Shown here: piece by piece, positions 26,001-36,342 of the stretch
How positions within the stretch are numbered: the first letter of the stretch is position 1
Layout of the letters: each line of letters begins with the position of its first letter
Origin: Orthonyx spaldingii
Lineage: Eukaryota > Chordata > Aves > Passeriformes > Orthonychidae
Assembly (NCBI GenBank): GCA_013397795.1
Contig: VZTJ01004038.1
Span: forward strand, 1 to 64,000
Reading direction: 5' to 3'
DNA length: 64,000 nt
Translations under genes and position numbers: made by a program
Notes under the pieces: model-generated
The model's database searches: none
What the model was told of the DNA's origin: nothing
Seen by the model: only the letters and a program-made list of their open reading frames with translations

Positions 26001-29000
26001 TTTTGAAGTAAAATATTGATCCTCCAGACTTCTATATAAACAAGTTAATTTTTCTCAATTTGACATCCCTCACAATGGTTTTAGACTGGCTACTTTTGTA
26101 TTATAACCTTGTTTAAGAAAGAGAGGCAACAATTTTTAATGTCTTAAGCTTTTATAATTATCTTAATATTGCAGCATCTTTATATGTGTACAAATTAATC
26201 TTCCTTTCACATAGACACCAAACACTGTATCTGAGAGGAGAGCTGGTGTAAACTGAGGGAGGATGTGGCACTGAACTTGTCTATAAGATGTAAAGGTATG
26301 TTCCTTAAGGGACTTGTTTCTTCAATCCTACTGTTAAATTAAAGCAGAAAAAAAAAATGGCTGTTAGAATACTAATTCCAATTGCCTGCAATTGGTGGAC
26401 CTCAGGGAAAAATTTATAACATCAACACCCATATTAAAAGCTTTTAAGCTTTTTAAGCTCCAGTCCCAAAGGAGGCACTATTCTGCAGAGGATGGTTCAT
26501 GATGAGGCTCCCTGCTGGTTTTAGACTTCCCATTAGCAAATAAAATGTTTCACTCCTATTTTCACTAAGGAGCTCGGTCTGATAAGCAGTCTTAGAGCAC
26601 TCCTGACTGACATGCCTATAGACAAAACTCAGACACAGGAAGAATAGTTTATGCAAATTTGAATCAGATTTGCATTTTTATGGAGTTTCATCCATAAACA
26701 ACTTGTAATCTGGGCCCAAGTCTTCTAAGTCACTTAGGAAACAATTTCCTTTCTTTTTTATTTTTTCTTTTGTTTTGCCCACTCCTTTTATCTTTCTTCT
26801 AATTTATTCTTCCTACATGATTCTAAATTTAGGAAAGCATTTTCACATTTGCATCCCTCTCTTAATTTCTTCTTTTCACTCTCCTTTTGCTCCTCACCAT
26901 CATTTCTATGCTTCCTCTGGTTCTTCCTTCTTCCTTCTAATGCTTCGAACAAGGGTCATCCCACCACGGGTCATCAGAGAGAGCAGAATGCTGAGCTCTA
27001 CTTACCAGCTCCTATTTCCTACTATGTACTTTTTGCGGAATCACCCTCTATGCCTAAAAACATCAAACCAGTTGCAAGAGCAGGGAGAGGGCCTCTTAGT
27101 GTTCTGCCAGGGAAAGACTGCACCTAGCTCTGGGAGAGCACCTAGCTTGGAGACTTATGCAAGAATTGCAACTTCACAAACTAGAATTACATATTCAGTT
27201 CAAGAAAATATGTTAGGGAAGCATATGAGCTAAGGATTGGTTCAGAATACAAGGTCCCTCCTAGAGAACTGTTTGATGACATCCATGAGTGGAAAATGAA
27301 GAAATTAAAGGAGCAGCAATTGAAGAATTGCAGTCTCGCAAAACAAATCAGAAGACAAAGGGAGTAAGGTGTCCATTTTTATTCCTCTATGTATATTATT
27401 CCTTAGTAAACTAAAAATAATTCCAGTTTTGCCCCATTTCCAGATGAAGCCTCCTCAAAATTCCATGTCTTTGAAGTGAAGTCATGTATTTGAACTGGAA
27501 TAAAAGGATTGAAATTTGAACAAAACACTGTGCTGTTATTATATTCCCCACATTTGTTGGTTTTGGAAGTAAAAATTTTAAGAATTAATGTTTCATTTAA
27601 GGGAATGCAGTAACCTATGTAGGTTCTGTATTTTTGGAGCAGATTTAGAAAGAAGATTAAATTATCTCCTAAAATGAGATCAACAAAAGAATCTTTCAAG
27701 ACGTAAACCTAAAGCAGTGGGAGGTTTGATATAACATGTATGGAGATACATAATAATATTGCTAGAATTGAGTGCCATCTTGCATTATACAACAAATGCG
27801 AGGAACGGTGTGCAAATATAGGCCAAAAGGTTGTATGTATCCAAACCTTTGAACTTATTGCTTAAAATATCAAGTAGACAATGCTGAGGATGAAGATGAT
27901 CCTTCCAAGGAATGTAAATTTAGTGAAGAAATTATTCATAATGAATAGGTCTGAGTGCAGGACAGCATGTGTTATCTTTGAAAGATGCAAGAAGTTTTCA
28001 TGATGTCACTCAAGTCAGAGTCTGGGTATTTCCTGTTCAGATATAGAACATGGCTACATATACACTGAGACCAAGATAATATCATCACTGCAGATATTCT
28101 GCTGAGCTCTGATTCTTACATCAATTTTGGACTCTTTTCTGTCTTATCTCTGCGTGGTTATGTCTTTCTTATTCTCTGTAACATCCCACCACTACTTGAT
28201 AAAAAGATGAATCTGTAGGACATATGATAAACCATTATTAACAGCAAGAACAACTTGCAGAACTCTTCATTTCTATCTTGAGAATATGTAGCAAGGTTCT
28301 AGAAAAAACAGCAAGTAAAGGCTTTTCAGAAAAGGGGAAGGTTTTTTAAGAGTTTTGCAGAAAAGGCTATGGAAGGTAGACATAAAGATGATGCAGCTAC
28401 AGACAGCACTTGCAGACTGTGAGATGCCATGGAAAAGGACATAAAAAGTGAGGGCAAGCACAGCAAGGAATGCTGAGCACCAGCTGGGAGGCAAGGCCAT
28501 GAGTTTTTGAAAGGGTCCAGTGAAATTATGTCAGTTTTCTCAGCACCTCAAAAAGCTTCTCATGCAGGTTCATGCTGCTCAGTGTTGTTTGCATCACTGC
28601 CTTGCTGGGAGATGTGATATTATGTCCCATGATACAGCAGGACAGCACAAACATTGCGACACCATGTCAAGATACCACTCTGTGCTCTGTACTATATAAG
28701 GAACTGGCTTGCCGGGCCCTGTGAAGTACTGTATGGCTGACACAGTGGGTTTGCTCACCAAGCCACAAGGTATGAAAACTAACTACAAATATTCAAAATG
28801 AGGTAAAGTTTGGTCTATGTTTATAAAGGACTGAGATTCTTTTTTCCCCAGCCACGAGTATCTCAAAATAGTTTTGTTCAATTCTCAAAATATTCCTGTA
28901 GGAACTTCCCCTGGGAGTTTAAGAAATAAATAGCTTATCCTGGACAGACTATTTATTTCCAAGATGTTTACTCATGCAATCCATGTGATTGTAATGTGCC

Positions 29001-30050
29001 TCCATTTCTCAAGCTCTCTTTCAGCTCCTTAGGGGTGCATAACTTCAGCCTAGCAACTTTACCCATATACTGACAGACTGTTACTTCTAAATATTGAACT
29101 GGAAGCACCAATCCTCTATTCATAGTGTAACTATTAATGTGGCAAGAGAGAGTGGTTTATGATTAGGTTTGAAATGCCCAGACTCCCTGGAACCAAAAGT
29201 TCAAATCCCTGCGAGATCAGAGCTTTGCCCCTCTGTCTGCGCTAGATGCACTCTACAACCCCAGGTCATCCACATAAAGCCCTGAAATTAGGTCTGTCTA
29301 GTCATCTTAAAGGTCCACAGGTCATGCTTTGTCAAAAGGGGCTACCCCAATATTTGTGCACATGCTCCTTCACACCTGTTCTTGCTCTACAGCATTGTGG
29401 TAACAGCTGTTTACTGTCAGCTCCCACAGAGCTGACTTGCAATTGAGTAGGACTGGTGTAGTCTAGCTGCTATTCTGTTGACAAAAATTATGGTCCTTCA
29501 CCTAAACCATACCATTTCAAACCAATGGAATTCTAATCTAAGAGCTGGTACTTTGATAACACATGCTTCAAGATAAAATGCTGTTGTTAGCTATTAGCTG
29601 CAAACACAGTGAAATTTACAGTTTTTCACTGCAATTTACAATTTTTCAGTTTATTCTCACTTTCTATTTTCCTAAAAGAAGAGCTTTTTCATGGCAGATT
29701 TAACACTAATTTCCTGTTCATTTTTTGAGCAAGAAAAGCAGTGAGAAAATAAAATTAGAATGGCAAAATACTCCATCAACATACATCCATCTTGCAACAG
29801 ATCCTCAATGTGCCTTAAGCAGCCATGTGAAGCCAATTAACCACTAGTGTATTTTTGTGATTGAAATAGGCAGCAGAGATTAAATAGCAATAAACATAGC
29901 ACATAGATAAGTTGGCTAGCCCATTTTCCTATGATTAATTAATCCTAGATTTCTATTTAGTTATTTATGCATTTAGGAGCACTGTTGATACTCCCAAAAA
30001 ATGCTAAATGTATTAATTAGGGAGTGTCTGCAGCAAATGATGGCAGGGTG
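23054..30050. other. Intergenic region, ADCY1 to small gene
   Basis: Mostly featureless AT-rich sequence. The 170-codon open frame at 24244-24756 has no recognisable motif and an unremarkable composition, and I do not call it a gene. The only coding-like signal is at 26940-27367 (separate entry). Near 29935 and 30012 there are TTAATTA motifs close to the putative promoter of the next gene. Confidence 0.6.
26940..27367 (+). pseudogene. Coding-like remnant of unknown origin
   Basis: A frame open from 27185 to the TAA at 27365-27367 reads like real protein: YKVPPRELFDDIHEWK, then a Lys/Glu/Gln-rich helix (MKKLKEQQLKN) and an end in KQIRRQRE. Upstream in the same frame, 26951-27124 also looks protein-like (PSMPKNIKPVARAGRGP). 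Between the two pieces that frame has three stops, while the next frame is open (APSLETYARIATSQTRITYS). Two opposite frameshifts would make one continuous product, which suggests a decayed gene, a retrocopy, or exons whose introns I cannot place. I do not recognise the family. No start codon or promoter is evident. Confidence 0.3.
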
Positions 30051-30058
30051 AACTGGCC

Positions 30059-30064
30059 TATAAG
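30059..30064 (+). promoter_or_regulatory. Candidate TATA box of the small gene
   Basis: TATAAG in the context GGCCTATAAGAAGGG, 73 bp before a good GTAAGC donor and 1.8 kb upstream of the coding exon, on the same strand. A CAGCTG E-box follows at 30075-30080, and TTAATTA lies 46 bp upstream. This is suggestive only. Confidence 0.3.
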
Positions 30065-30087
30065 AAGGGATGTAGCAGCTGAAGCCC

Positions 30088-30136
30088 AATTACTTAAAAA
30101 AGGAAGAAAGACATCAGACAGAATCGAGTAGGTCTG
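30088..30136 (+). other. Candidate non-coding first exon of the small gene
   Basis: If transcription starts about 30 bp after the TATAAG, the transcript would reach the donor AGGTCTG|GTAAGC at 30136/30137. It could then splice to the acceptor TGTCTTCAAG just before the ATG at 31865. It contains no ATG-led frame. This is inferred from signals only. Confidence 0.25.
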
Positions 30137-31864
30137 GTAAGCCTATTACAGTTTGTCAAATTTCCTGCAAAATGCATTCTCTGTGGTACACTTTGATATT
30201 CTCAAGTTGTTTATATTTCTCTGGTGTTTTTAGATTTCTCTCCTTTATCTATAGTGGTGTTAGAGCAGAAAAAAATCTGTTGTTCATATGTATGTATGTT
30301 TTTAAAGCATAGAGAAATGTGAAATTAGAAATATCATTGTTGTTTTCCACAAAAGCTTTGGTTGAAAACATGTGTTAAAAACTACTTTAAGTAAGAAATA
30401 GCTTTTAATTGACCATTTAATGATGAAAGGAAAAGCATTAAAATATATAGCTGAGAATAGGTTTGGGGGAGGAGTGATGGCAGCAAACTCCTTCTTATTC
30501 CCTTTCTAAGCTTAATCATGTAAGCTTCTATGATAAAGCCTAAAGAAAGTCAATCTGTCTAAACAGGAAAGAAAAAAGGCATTGTCTATAGACTGAGTGC
30601 TGCTTATGTGTCATACAAGCTAGCACTGCTAAGAAGTGAGAGAAGAAATGGGTATCCAAATAAAAATGATTATGACTCCTGCCTCTTTTTAAGGAGAAAA
30701 AAATCAAACAAACCACAAAACACCTGACTTCTGCTATATTGAAGAGTCAGTGCTCTATCTCTTGCTTCCTTTGTGTTTAGAATCACAAAGTGGATGTGAA
30801 ACTCTACTAGAAAACTTAGACACTACACAGGTGCAAAACAGTGACAAGGAATGGAGAACTAATGCTTTTTACTTCAGCAAATATACCTCCCTATCTTCTT
30901 GTGCCTGCTTCATCATAGTCCTGTTGTCTTGTTCCTCCAAGGTCTGAATCTATCTACAGCTTAGAATATGGGGCAATCAACCTGCATGAAATATCTGAGC
31001 TACCTCATGAAAGCAAAGAGTTCAACAGTTACTAGAAGTACTTAACTGCTCACCTATTTGAGATATTTATCTTAAATATATCTTAAATCAGATATCTTTA
31101 CCTTGGGCTTTTCTGCCTAAGAAGTAATAAATGCAAGAAATAGAGTTTCTTTTTGTGGGGGGTTTGCAAATGGGTAGGGATAATGCTTCTAATAAAAGCA
31201 ACCTTGCCTTTTTAAATTCAGTTGAAAATAGATTTGCACAGAACATATTTTTTTAGAATCAAAGCTTAGGATCAGCTGAAGTAAGACAAATGTCAAGTAA
31301 ATAGGAGGGAATTAGCGGTGTGTGAGCCTCCTTTCAAGGAATTAAGGGAAACAAAATGGCAATTTGACTAAGAGATGATTGGGTGAATCCAGAAATTCTC
31401 TGCCCATCTCTTTAGAGCACTTGATTTTTTTGCTACACTATGGTAGTCCCTCTGTCATCTACTAGTTTTCAGCTACATACGGAGTGTTAGCAGCTGAAAA
31501 TCAAAAAATATATTATTTACATACTTGGAAGGAGAAAACACTATCTTAATGATGTTGCAGTTAATGAAAGATCTTTAAAAATTCTAGCACACTTGCAGCT
31601 CCTCATGCAGAAGGCTGGGAGAGGAGTAAACGTGACCAGCTGTGTTCTAATGTTTTGTTTTCAACATGGGTTTTTCAAATGCTTGAACACTGATCTATAT
31701 AAAGGATAAATTCCATGTAAAGACAGAATGTAGGCATGAAAACAGGAACACTTTGGATTTGAGTTAGCAGCTTCCTGCTAAAAAGCAGCTTGCATTGCAT
31801 CTCTCACAATGTGAACAATGACACAATATTCTTATTTTATTAAGGCAATAAACCTGTCTTCAAG

Positions 31865-32413
31865 ATGTCAGAGGAAGACGATTCTTTTCTGAATGTTAAA
31901 AGATCTATGAAAAAGAGAATGGTGAAACACAGCACCCCGGTGGACTCAATGCTTTCAAGAACAAGTTCATCTCTTACAGATCTGACAAATCAGTCAATCA
32001 AGGACCAAGATGCCATGAAGAGAGTTCATGGATCTCCAGTGCCAAAATCAAATCTAAGCAGATCATTATCTCAAGTATCATCCGTACGTGTTGATGCATA
32101 CATCCCTCATACGTCCCCAAAAAGGCTTTCAACAGCATTTGATTTGCAAGAACTAAATAAAGAGAAAAGCCAAAGCTCTCAACTTGTATTTTCTAGAAGG
32201 AGGCTTTCCACTGTGTTGGCCTCTGATGAATCAAATCAAGAGCCAACTCATAAAGTTGTTCCAAACATAGAAACTCAAGCTACCACCAGACCATCTGTGG
32301 ATGCTGCAGTAACTCCTAAGAGTGCACCTTCATGGCTTGTTTCTGGAATACCAGGGATAAAAGATCCCCTGGTAGCAAAATCCAGAAAGAAGAAAATTGA
32401 TAAAGCTCTTCAG
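31865..32413 (+). CDS. CCDC201: Small gene, coding exon A
   Basis: It starts at the ATG at 31865, which follows an AAG that could be a splice acceptor (CTGTCTTCAAG), and ends before GTAAAG at 32414. Read-through into the intron would add only KAFI before a stop, so splicing at this donor is the better model. Confidence 0.8.
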
Positions 32414-33393
32414 GTAAAGGCTTTCATTTAGTTATGCAACAGTGAAATTACACAAATCTGTATATATTCAGCATTGGTAGAAGCTTTTCTAGTAAAGTGG
32501 GAATAGTTTACTAACAGAACTTTTCTGCAGCTTTAGCAGTGAGGACATCTGTTTATGAATTGGGTCATAACCTGGTAGACTATGTGATACCATTCCTAAT
32601 CACAGACGGGATGCCATGCAAACTTCCAAACTAGCATTTGTTTCAGCTCATTGTGTACCCTAGTGGGAAAGTATATATTTTAAAATATGTCTTTATTTAG
32701 AAGATATTTAAGAATAGGAAGAAATCAGTAATTTAAATTCTAAAGTTTCTTAATGTTAGCAAGTCAGTTCAAACTGGAAAAACAAATAACCTACTCCTTT
32801 CTTTGTTTAATCCAAATGGTAGTGGTTTATGAAAAGAATGTCAGTCATTGCAAATAGGATCTTGTGAGCAGTCCTTTTGACTGATGCAGGGTTTCCTGGG
32901 GAAAGCTTAGATTCATAGACGTTCTGCAGGTCTTGGTTTTCTGTGGAGCACAAGAACTCAATTTTCTGAAACTTTAATTATTAGCCAAAGGCCTGTGGAA
33001 AGCCCATAAAAAGGATAGGAAGGCATCAGAGTTAGACTCTGAAGGTTGTCATGTCAGTGTGAAGCCATCAGATTCTGTTCTGGTTTGGTTTTTCCTCTGT
33101 ACCATATTGTTCTTGAGTGTGTTGAAAACTCAAGAAAATGTGCCAGCTTTGAGAGTAAAAGGTTCTTTACTTAAAACAAATGGAAAACTTCAGCCAAAAT
33201 TGAGTTGGGTCATAATTCCTTTGTGTATGTTGTTTGTTTGTTTTTGAAAGCAGGTGGCATCTAAATGGATTAGGTTGATTAAGTAATATTTTCTCTTCTA
33301 TAACAGAGAAAGAAAGAAAGAGAATGGCTGCTTCGTCAACTTAAAAACATTGGGGAGGCAACTAAACATGAACTGACAATTGAAGAAGCTTGA
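31865..33393 (+). CDS. CCDC201: Candidate CCDC201 orthologue (two coding exons, 211 aa)
   Basis: Exons 31865-32413 (183 codons) and 33307-33393 (28 codons plus TGA) join in phase 0 across a GT-AG intron. The protein starts MSEEDDSFLNVKRSMKKRMV and is Ser-rich and basic in the middle (repeated RRLST/KRLST-type phosphorylatable motifs). It ends in a basic helix: SRKKKIDKALQ then RKKEREWLLRQLKNIGEATK, a likely short coiled coil and possible nuclear signal. The name rests on position between ADCY1 and IGFBP1, size and the C-terminal helix. As I recall, human CCDC201 is a small oocyte gene on 7p linked to early ovarian insufficiency. No domain proves the assignment, and it could be another lineage-specific gene. 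That it is a real coding gene is much surer: a clean open frame, a consensus intron and a poly(A) signal 57 nt after the stop. Confidence 0.6.
32414..33306 (+). other. Intron of the small gene
   Basis: An 893-bp GT-AG intron from GTAAAG to TTCTCTTCTATAACAG. Nothing else was recognised. Confidence 0.8.
33307..33393 (+). CDS. CCDC201: Small gene, coding exon B with C-terminal helix
   Basis: 28 codons plus TGA, starting AGAAAGAAAGAAAGAGAA after the acceptor ATAACAG. It encodes RKKEREWLLRQLKNIGEATK then HELTIEEA. The charge pattern continues the basic run at the end of exon A without a break, which supports the join. Confidence 0.8.
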   Translation, partial: RKKEREWLLRQLKNIGEATKHELTIEEA

Positions 33394-33450
33394 TTGAGTT
33401 ACCTGTGGGATAAGTGCTGTCACATCCATCACGTCGGAATGGCTATTTCA

Positions 33451-33456
33451 AATAAA
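33451..33456 (+). promoter_or_regulatory. Poly(A) signal of the small gene
   Basis: Canonical AATAAA 57 nt after the TGA. Cleavage is expected near 33470-33480, giving a very short 3' UTR. Confidence 0.65.
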
Positions 33457-36316
33457 TCACACTCTTCATTATAGTGCCTGTTAGATTTCCTCTTTCCTGT
33501 CATTCTTTCCCCTTAAATCTAGGAGAAGTCAGGTATAAATTAAGAAGAACCTCTCCATGTGAGTCAAAGTTAATTTATAATGGTTGAAAGGTCTAGAACA
33601 AAGAAGGGAGGAAGAACTTTGTGTAAAAATCATTCTTCATCGTGACACAGCTCTTCCTGGCCATAATCCTTCATGTAGCATTCAAGTATTATAGTGTTGC
33701 TGATGTTTCTTAAGTGACAAAGTCCTAGTGGCCACACAGTGTAATCCTGGTTAGCCAAAGGAGAACCTCTTCATCTAAAGCGTAATCAAAGCTGATGCAA
33801 TGTGGAATGTTTTTGCTGCTACCTGGTGAGATAAGGAGATACTGAAATGAACCAAGGAGGGAGGCCATTCTTTAGAGATTACTAATTAATGACAGCTTAT
33901 TTTGAAGTTTTGGATCAAAATCAGTTTGTCCCAGCCTTAAGATTGTAAATGCAGCTCATTGTTCTATTGGAGATACTTAATCCTTGTCTGTGTGTTTTGT
34001 AGGAGTATGGGTTTTCTGTTTGGTTTTATTTTCCTCTGGAGCTGCTGCATGGAGGTCAAGAAGGGTGTCTTACCTGACAGCTGTATTGTCAAAATGGTAA
34101 TTTAGCTCAAAGGAACTTTCTGAAGCATCAGTCAAGAATTGATGCACAAAGCACATATTCATGTTAGTTCCTACTGCTGTCTGTTATTTAATCTTTAGAT
34201 TCAACAGGCAGAATTTATCACTTCTCAGTGAGTTGTGGAGTGCCAGCAGCAGGACTCCAGAACAGATTTGCCCCCTACATACACATATTTTTGCACTTGT
34301 GTAGCTTTAGCATGTGCACTTTCCTGGCTTATGCTGGTTTTGTTGCTGTTACAGGTACTAATTACCCCAAACGGGAGAGGTCCCATTCAAGAGAAGCTGC
34401 CAGTTAAGAATGGAGGCAAGGGACACTTTTGCATTTCCTTCCCACACATGTAATATCTCAAATCCAAGGTGGCAGAGAAGGAGCAGTATGTCCCATGTCA
34501 TCATCATGAGACAGGCCAACCAATAGCATCTGTGTTACACTCCAAAATGTGAGAGTGGAGTTGTGGTTTTACAATCTCTCTCAGGTTTTAAAAGGAATTA
34601 GGATGTTTTTGCTACTGATTCTTGAAGTGAAATTCTTCAGAGTTTCTCAGGAAAACAGCCTTATCCTCAAGCCTAGCTTTCTGTGTAGCTAGGCAGTGGG
34701 GCGATGCTGTCCTTCATGAGCCAAGTCACATTCACTTGGTTTCGTGTTTAGTTAATGTTCTGGTGTTTGTTTGTGTGTGTTACCCAGGCTGCTTGTCTGG
34801 CCTCCACAGGTTCCTCTGGCAACCAGAGGGCTCCTGGCTGGTGTAGATTCCAAGCTGATTTTGAGATAAAATAGGCATGGTTGCAGATGTGTTGCTATTC
34901 CCCTTGAGCCTGCAGGCATTTCATCAGTATCTGTGATTTGTGCCAGGGGCTGAACTAAGATCAGGCAAGTGCAAGGTTAACGTAAAACCCTCCTCTACCC
35001 CTGGGACAAGCACAGATTAGTCTGGCTGCATGACCCAATGCTTAATCCAAATGACCCAGTTCTGCCTCTTGTTTACTTGTACCTTCCCAGATAGTCAGTT
35101 CCAGTTGTTCCTTCTTCAGGCTTCTCATCCTAGTCTCAGGAAGTCTTGGTACTGCTTCTGCTTCCTTTCTCACAGTTGCCTCTCAAAGTCATTCTTGGTT
35201 CCTGTCCATCCAGCTTCTTGGTGTTCAAATGTCTTCATCTAATGTCTTCTCCAATCTGGCCTCTGGATTGTTTCCTTCCTTATAAGACAGTCTTTCGTCT
35301 TTAGGGCCTGCTCTTCACTGTTGGATTCCTTGCCTATCTGATACCCCCTGATATCTGACACTGGTCTTCTGCCAAAACTCAGACTCTGTTGTCATACCCC
35401 AAAGTGCTTTTGTCTACTTAGGCTGATGCCCTCTATGCTGCTAGGCCAAGTGGAAAGGTCATCTGGGACAAGTTCCAGACCTTAAGAGGTCAGGGGTGTA
35501 GTCGCTGCAACATTCCTTCTAAGGTCCTGCTTTGGGCTACATTAAATGCAGAAAGAATCCAGGCAATACGACTACTTAATGTCTAAGATATCTTTGGCTT
35601 CATTCCAAGCTCAATGCAAAACTTCTGAAGTTCAGAACACAGTAAATGATGGGAAAATTTTTCAGGGAGCAAGGCTGCCACCCTGTCAAGTTCATGGAAC
35701 TAGTTGGTGCCAATAAAATCCCAAAGACTTTCCTCAGTGGAGGAAAACAAACTGTACCAAGTGGAAACACAGAACCGACTTTGGGTCTTTCCAAGTTTCC
35801 AAGCTATATCAGGCAGACAGATACAAAAAACCAAGGGGTTTAATGGTTTTGGAAACTACTTCTATTTCCTCTGTAATAAATACAAAAGACTATATAGCAT
35901 TTGTTTTGGAATAACGTAGGTGCTCATGAGTTTGCAAAAGTTATAAAACTGCTTATAGTATTTCATGAGAATATTAATACAATCAACTGGTCCTTCAGGG
36001 GTTTTCCAACATGTGTCTGACACTCTACAACCACAGTATCAACAGTTAATTGCAAGTAACAATCCCAACAGACTTCAACCAGGTCTACATAGTACAGACT
36101 TTACTGAATGGCATTCCTAAAGAAAGGCTTGTCTCTAATTTATAAAATCAGGATGTTAGGAAATGCAGAACTACATGTATCAAAATGTATATACAAAATG
36201 GCATTATTATTATACTTTGTAAGTATATCCATAGGGCAAAAATTAAAAAAAAAACCCACAACCACCAAACACATAGTATTTCCTTTGTTCACAAAGCTTG
36301 AACTTCCTTTCATTTC

Positions 36317-36342
36317 TCCAGTAGACTCACAAGTCTACTGGA
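36317..36342. repeat. Inverted repeat, 11-bp perfect stem, 4-nt loop
   Basis: TCCAGTAGACT-CACA-AGTCTACTGGA. A perfect 11-bp stem. It is too short for a pre-miRNA and its role is unknown. Confidence 0.85.

Noticed and set aside
26775..27233. 152-codon open frame on the + strand
   Set aside because: The first half is translated pyrimidine-rich sequence (Phe/Leu/Ser/His) and not a real N terminus. Only a short internal part fits the decayed-gene reading, which is reported separately.
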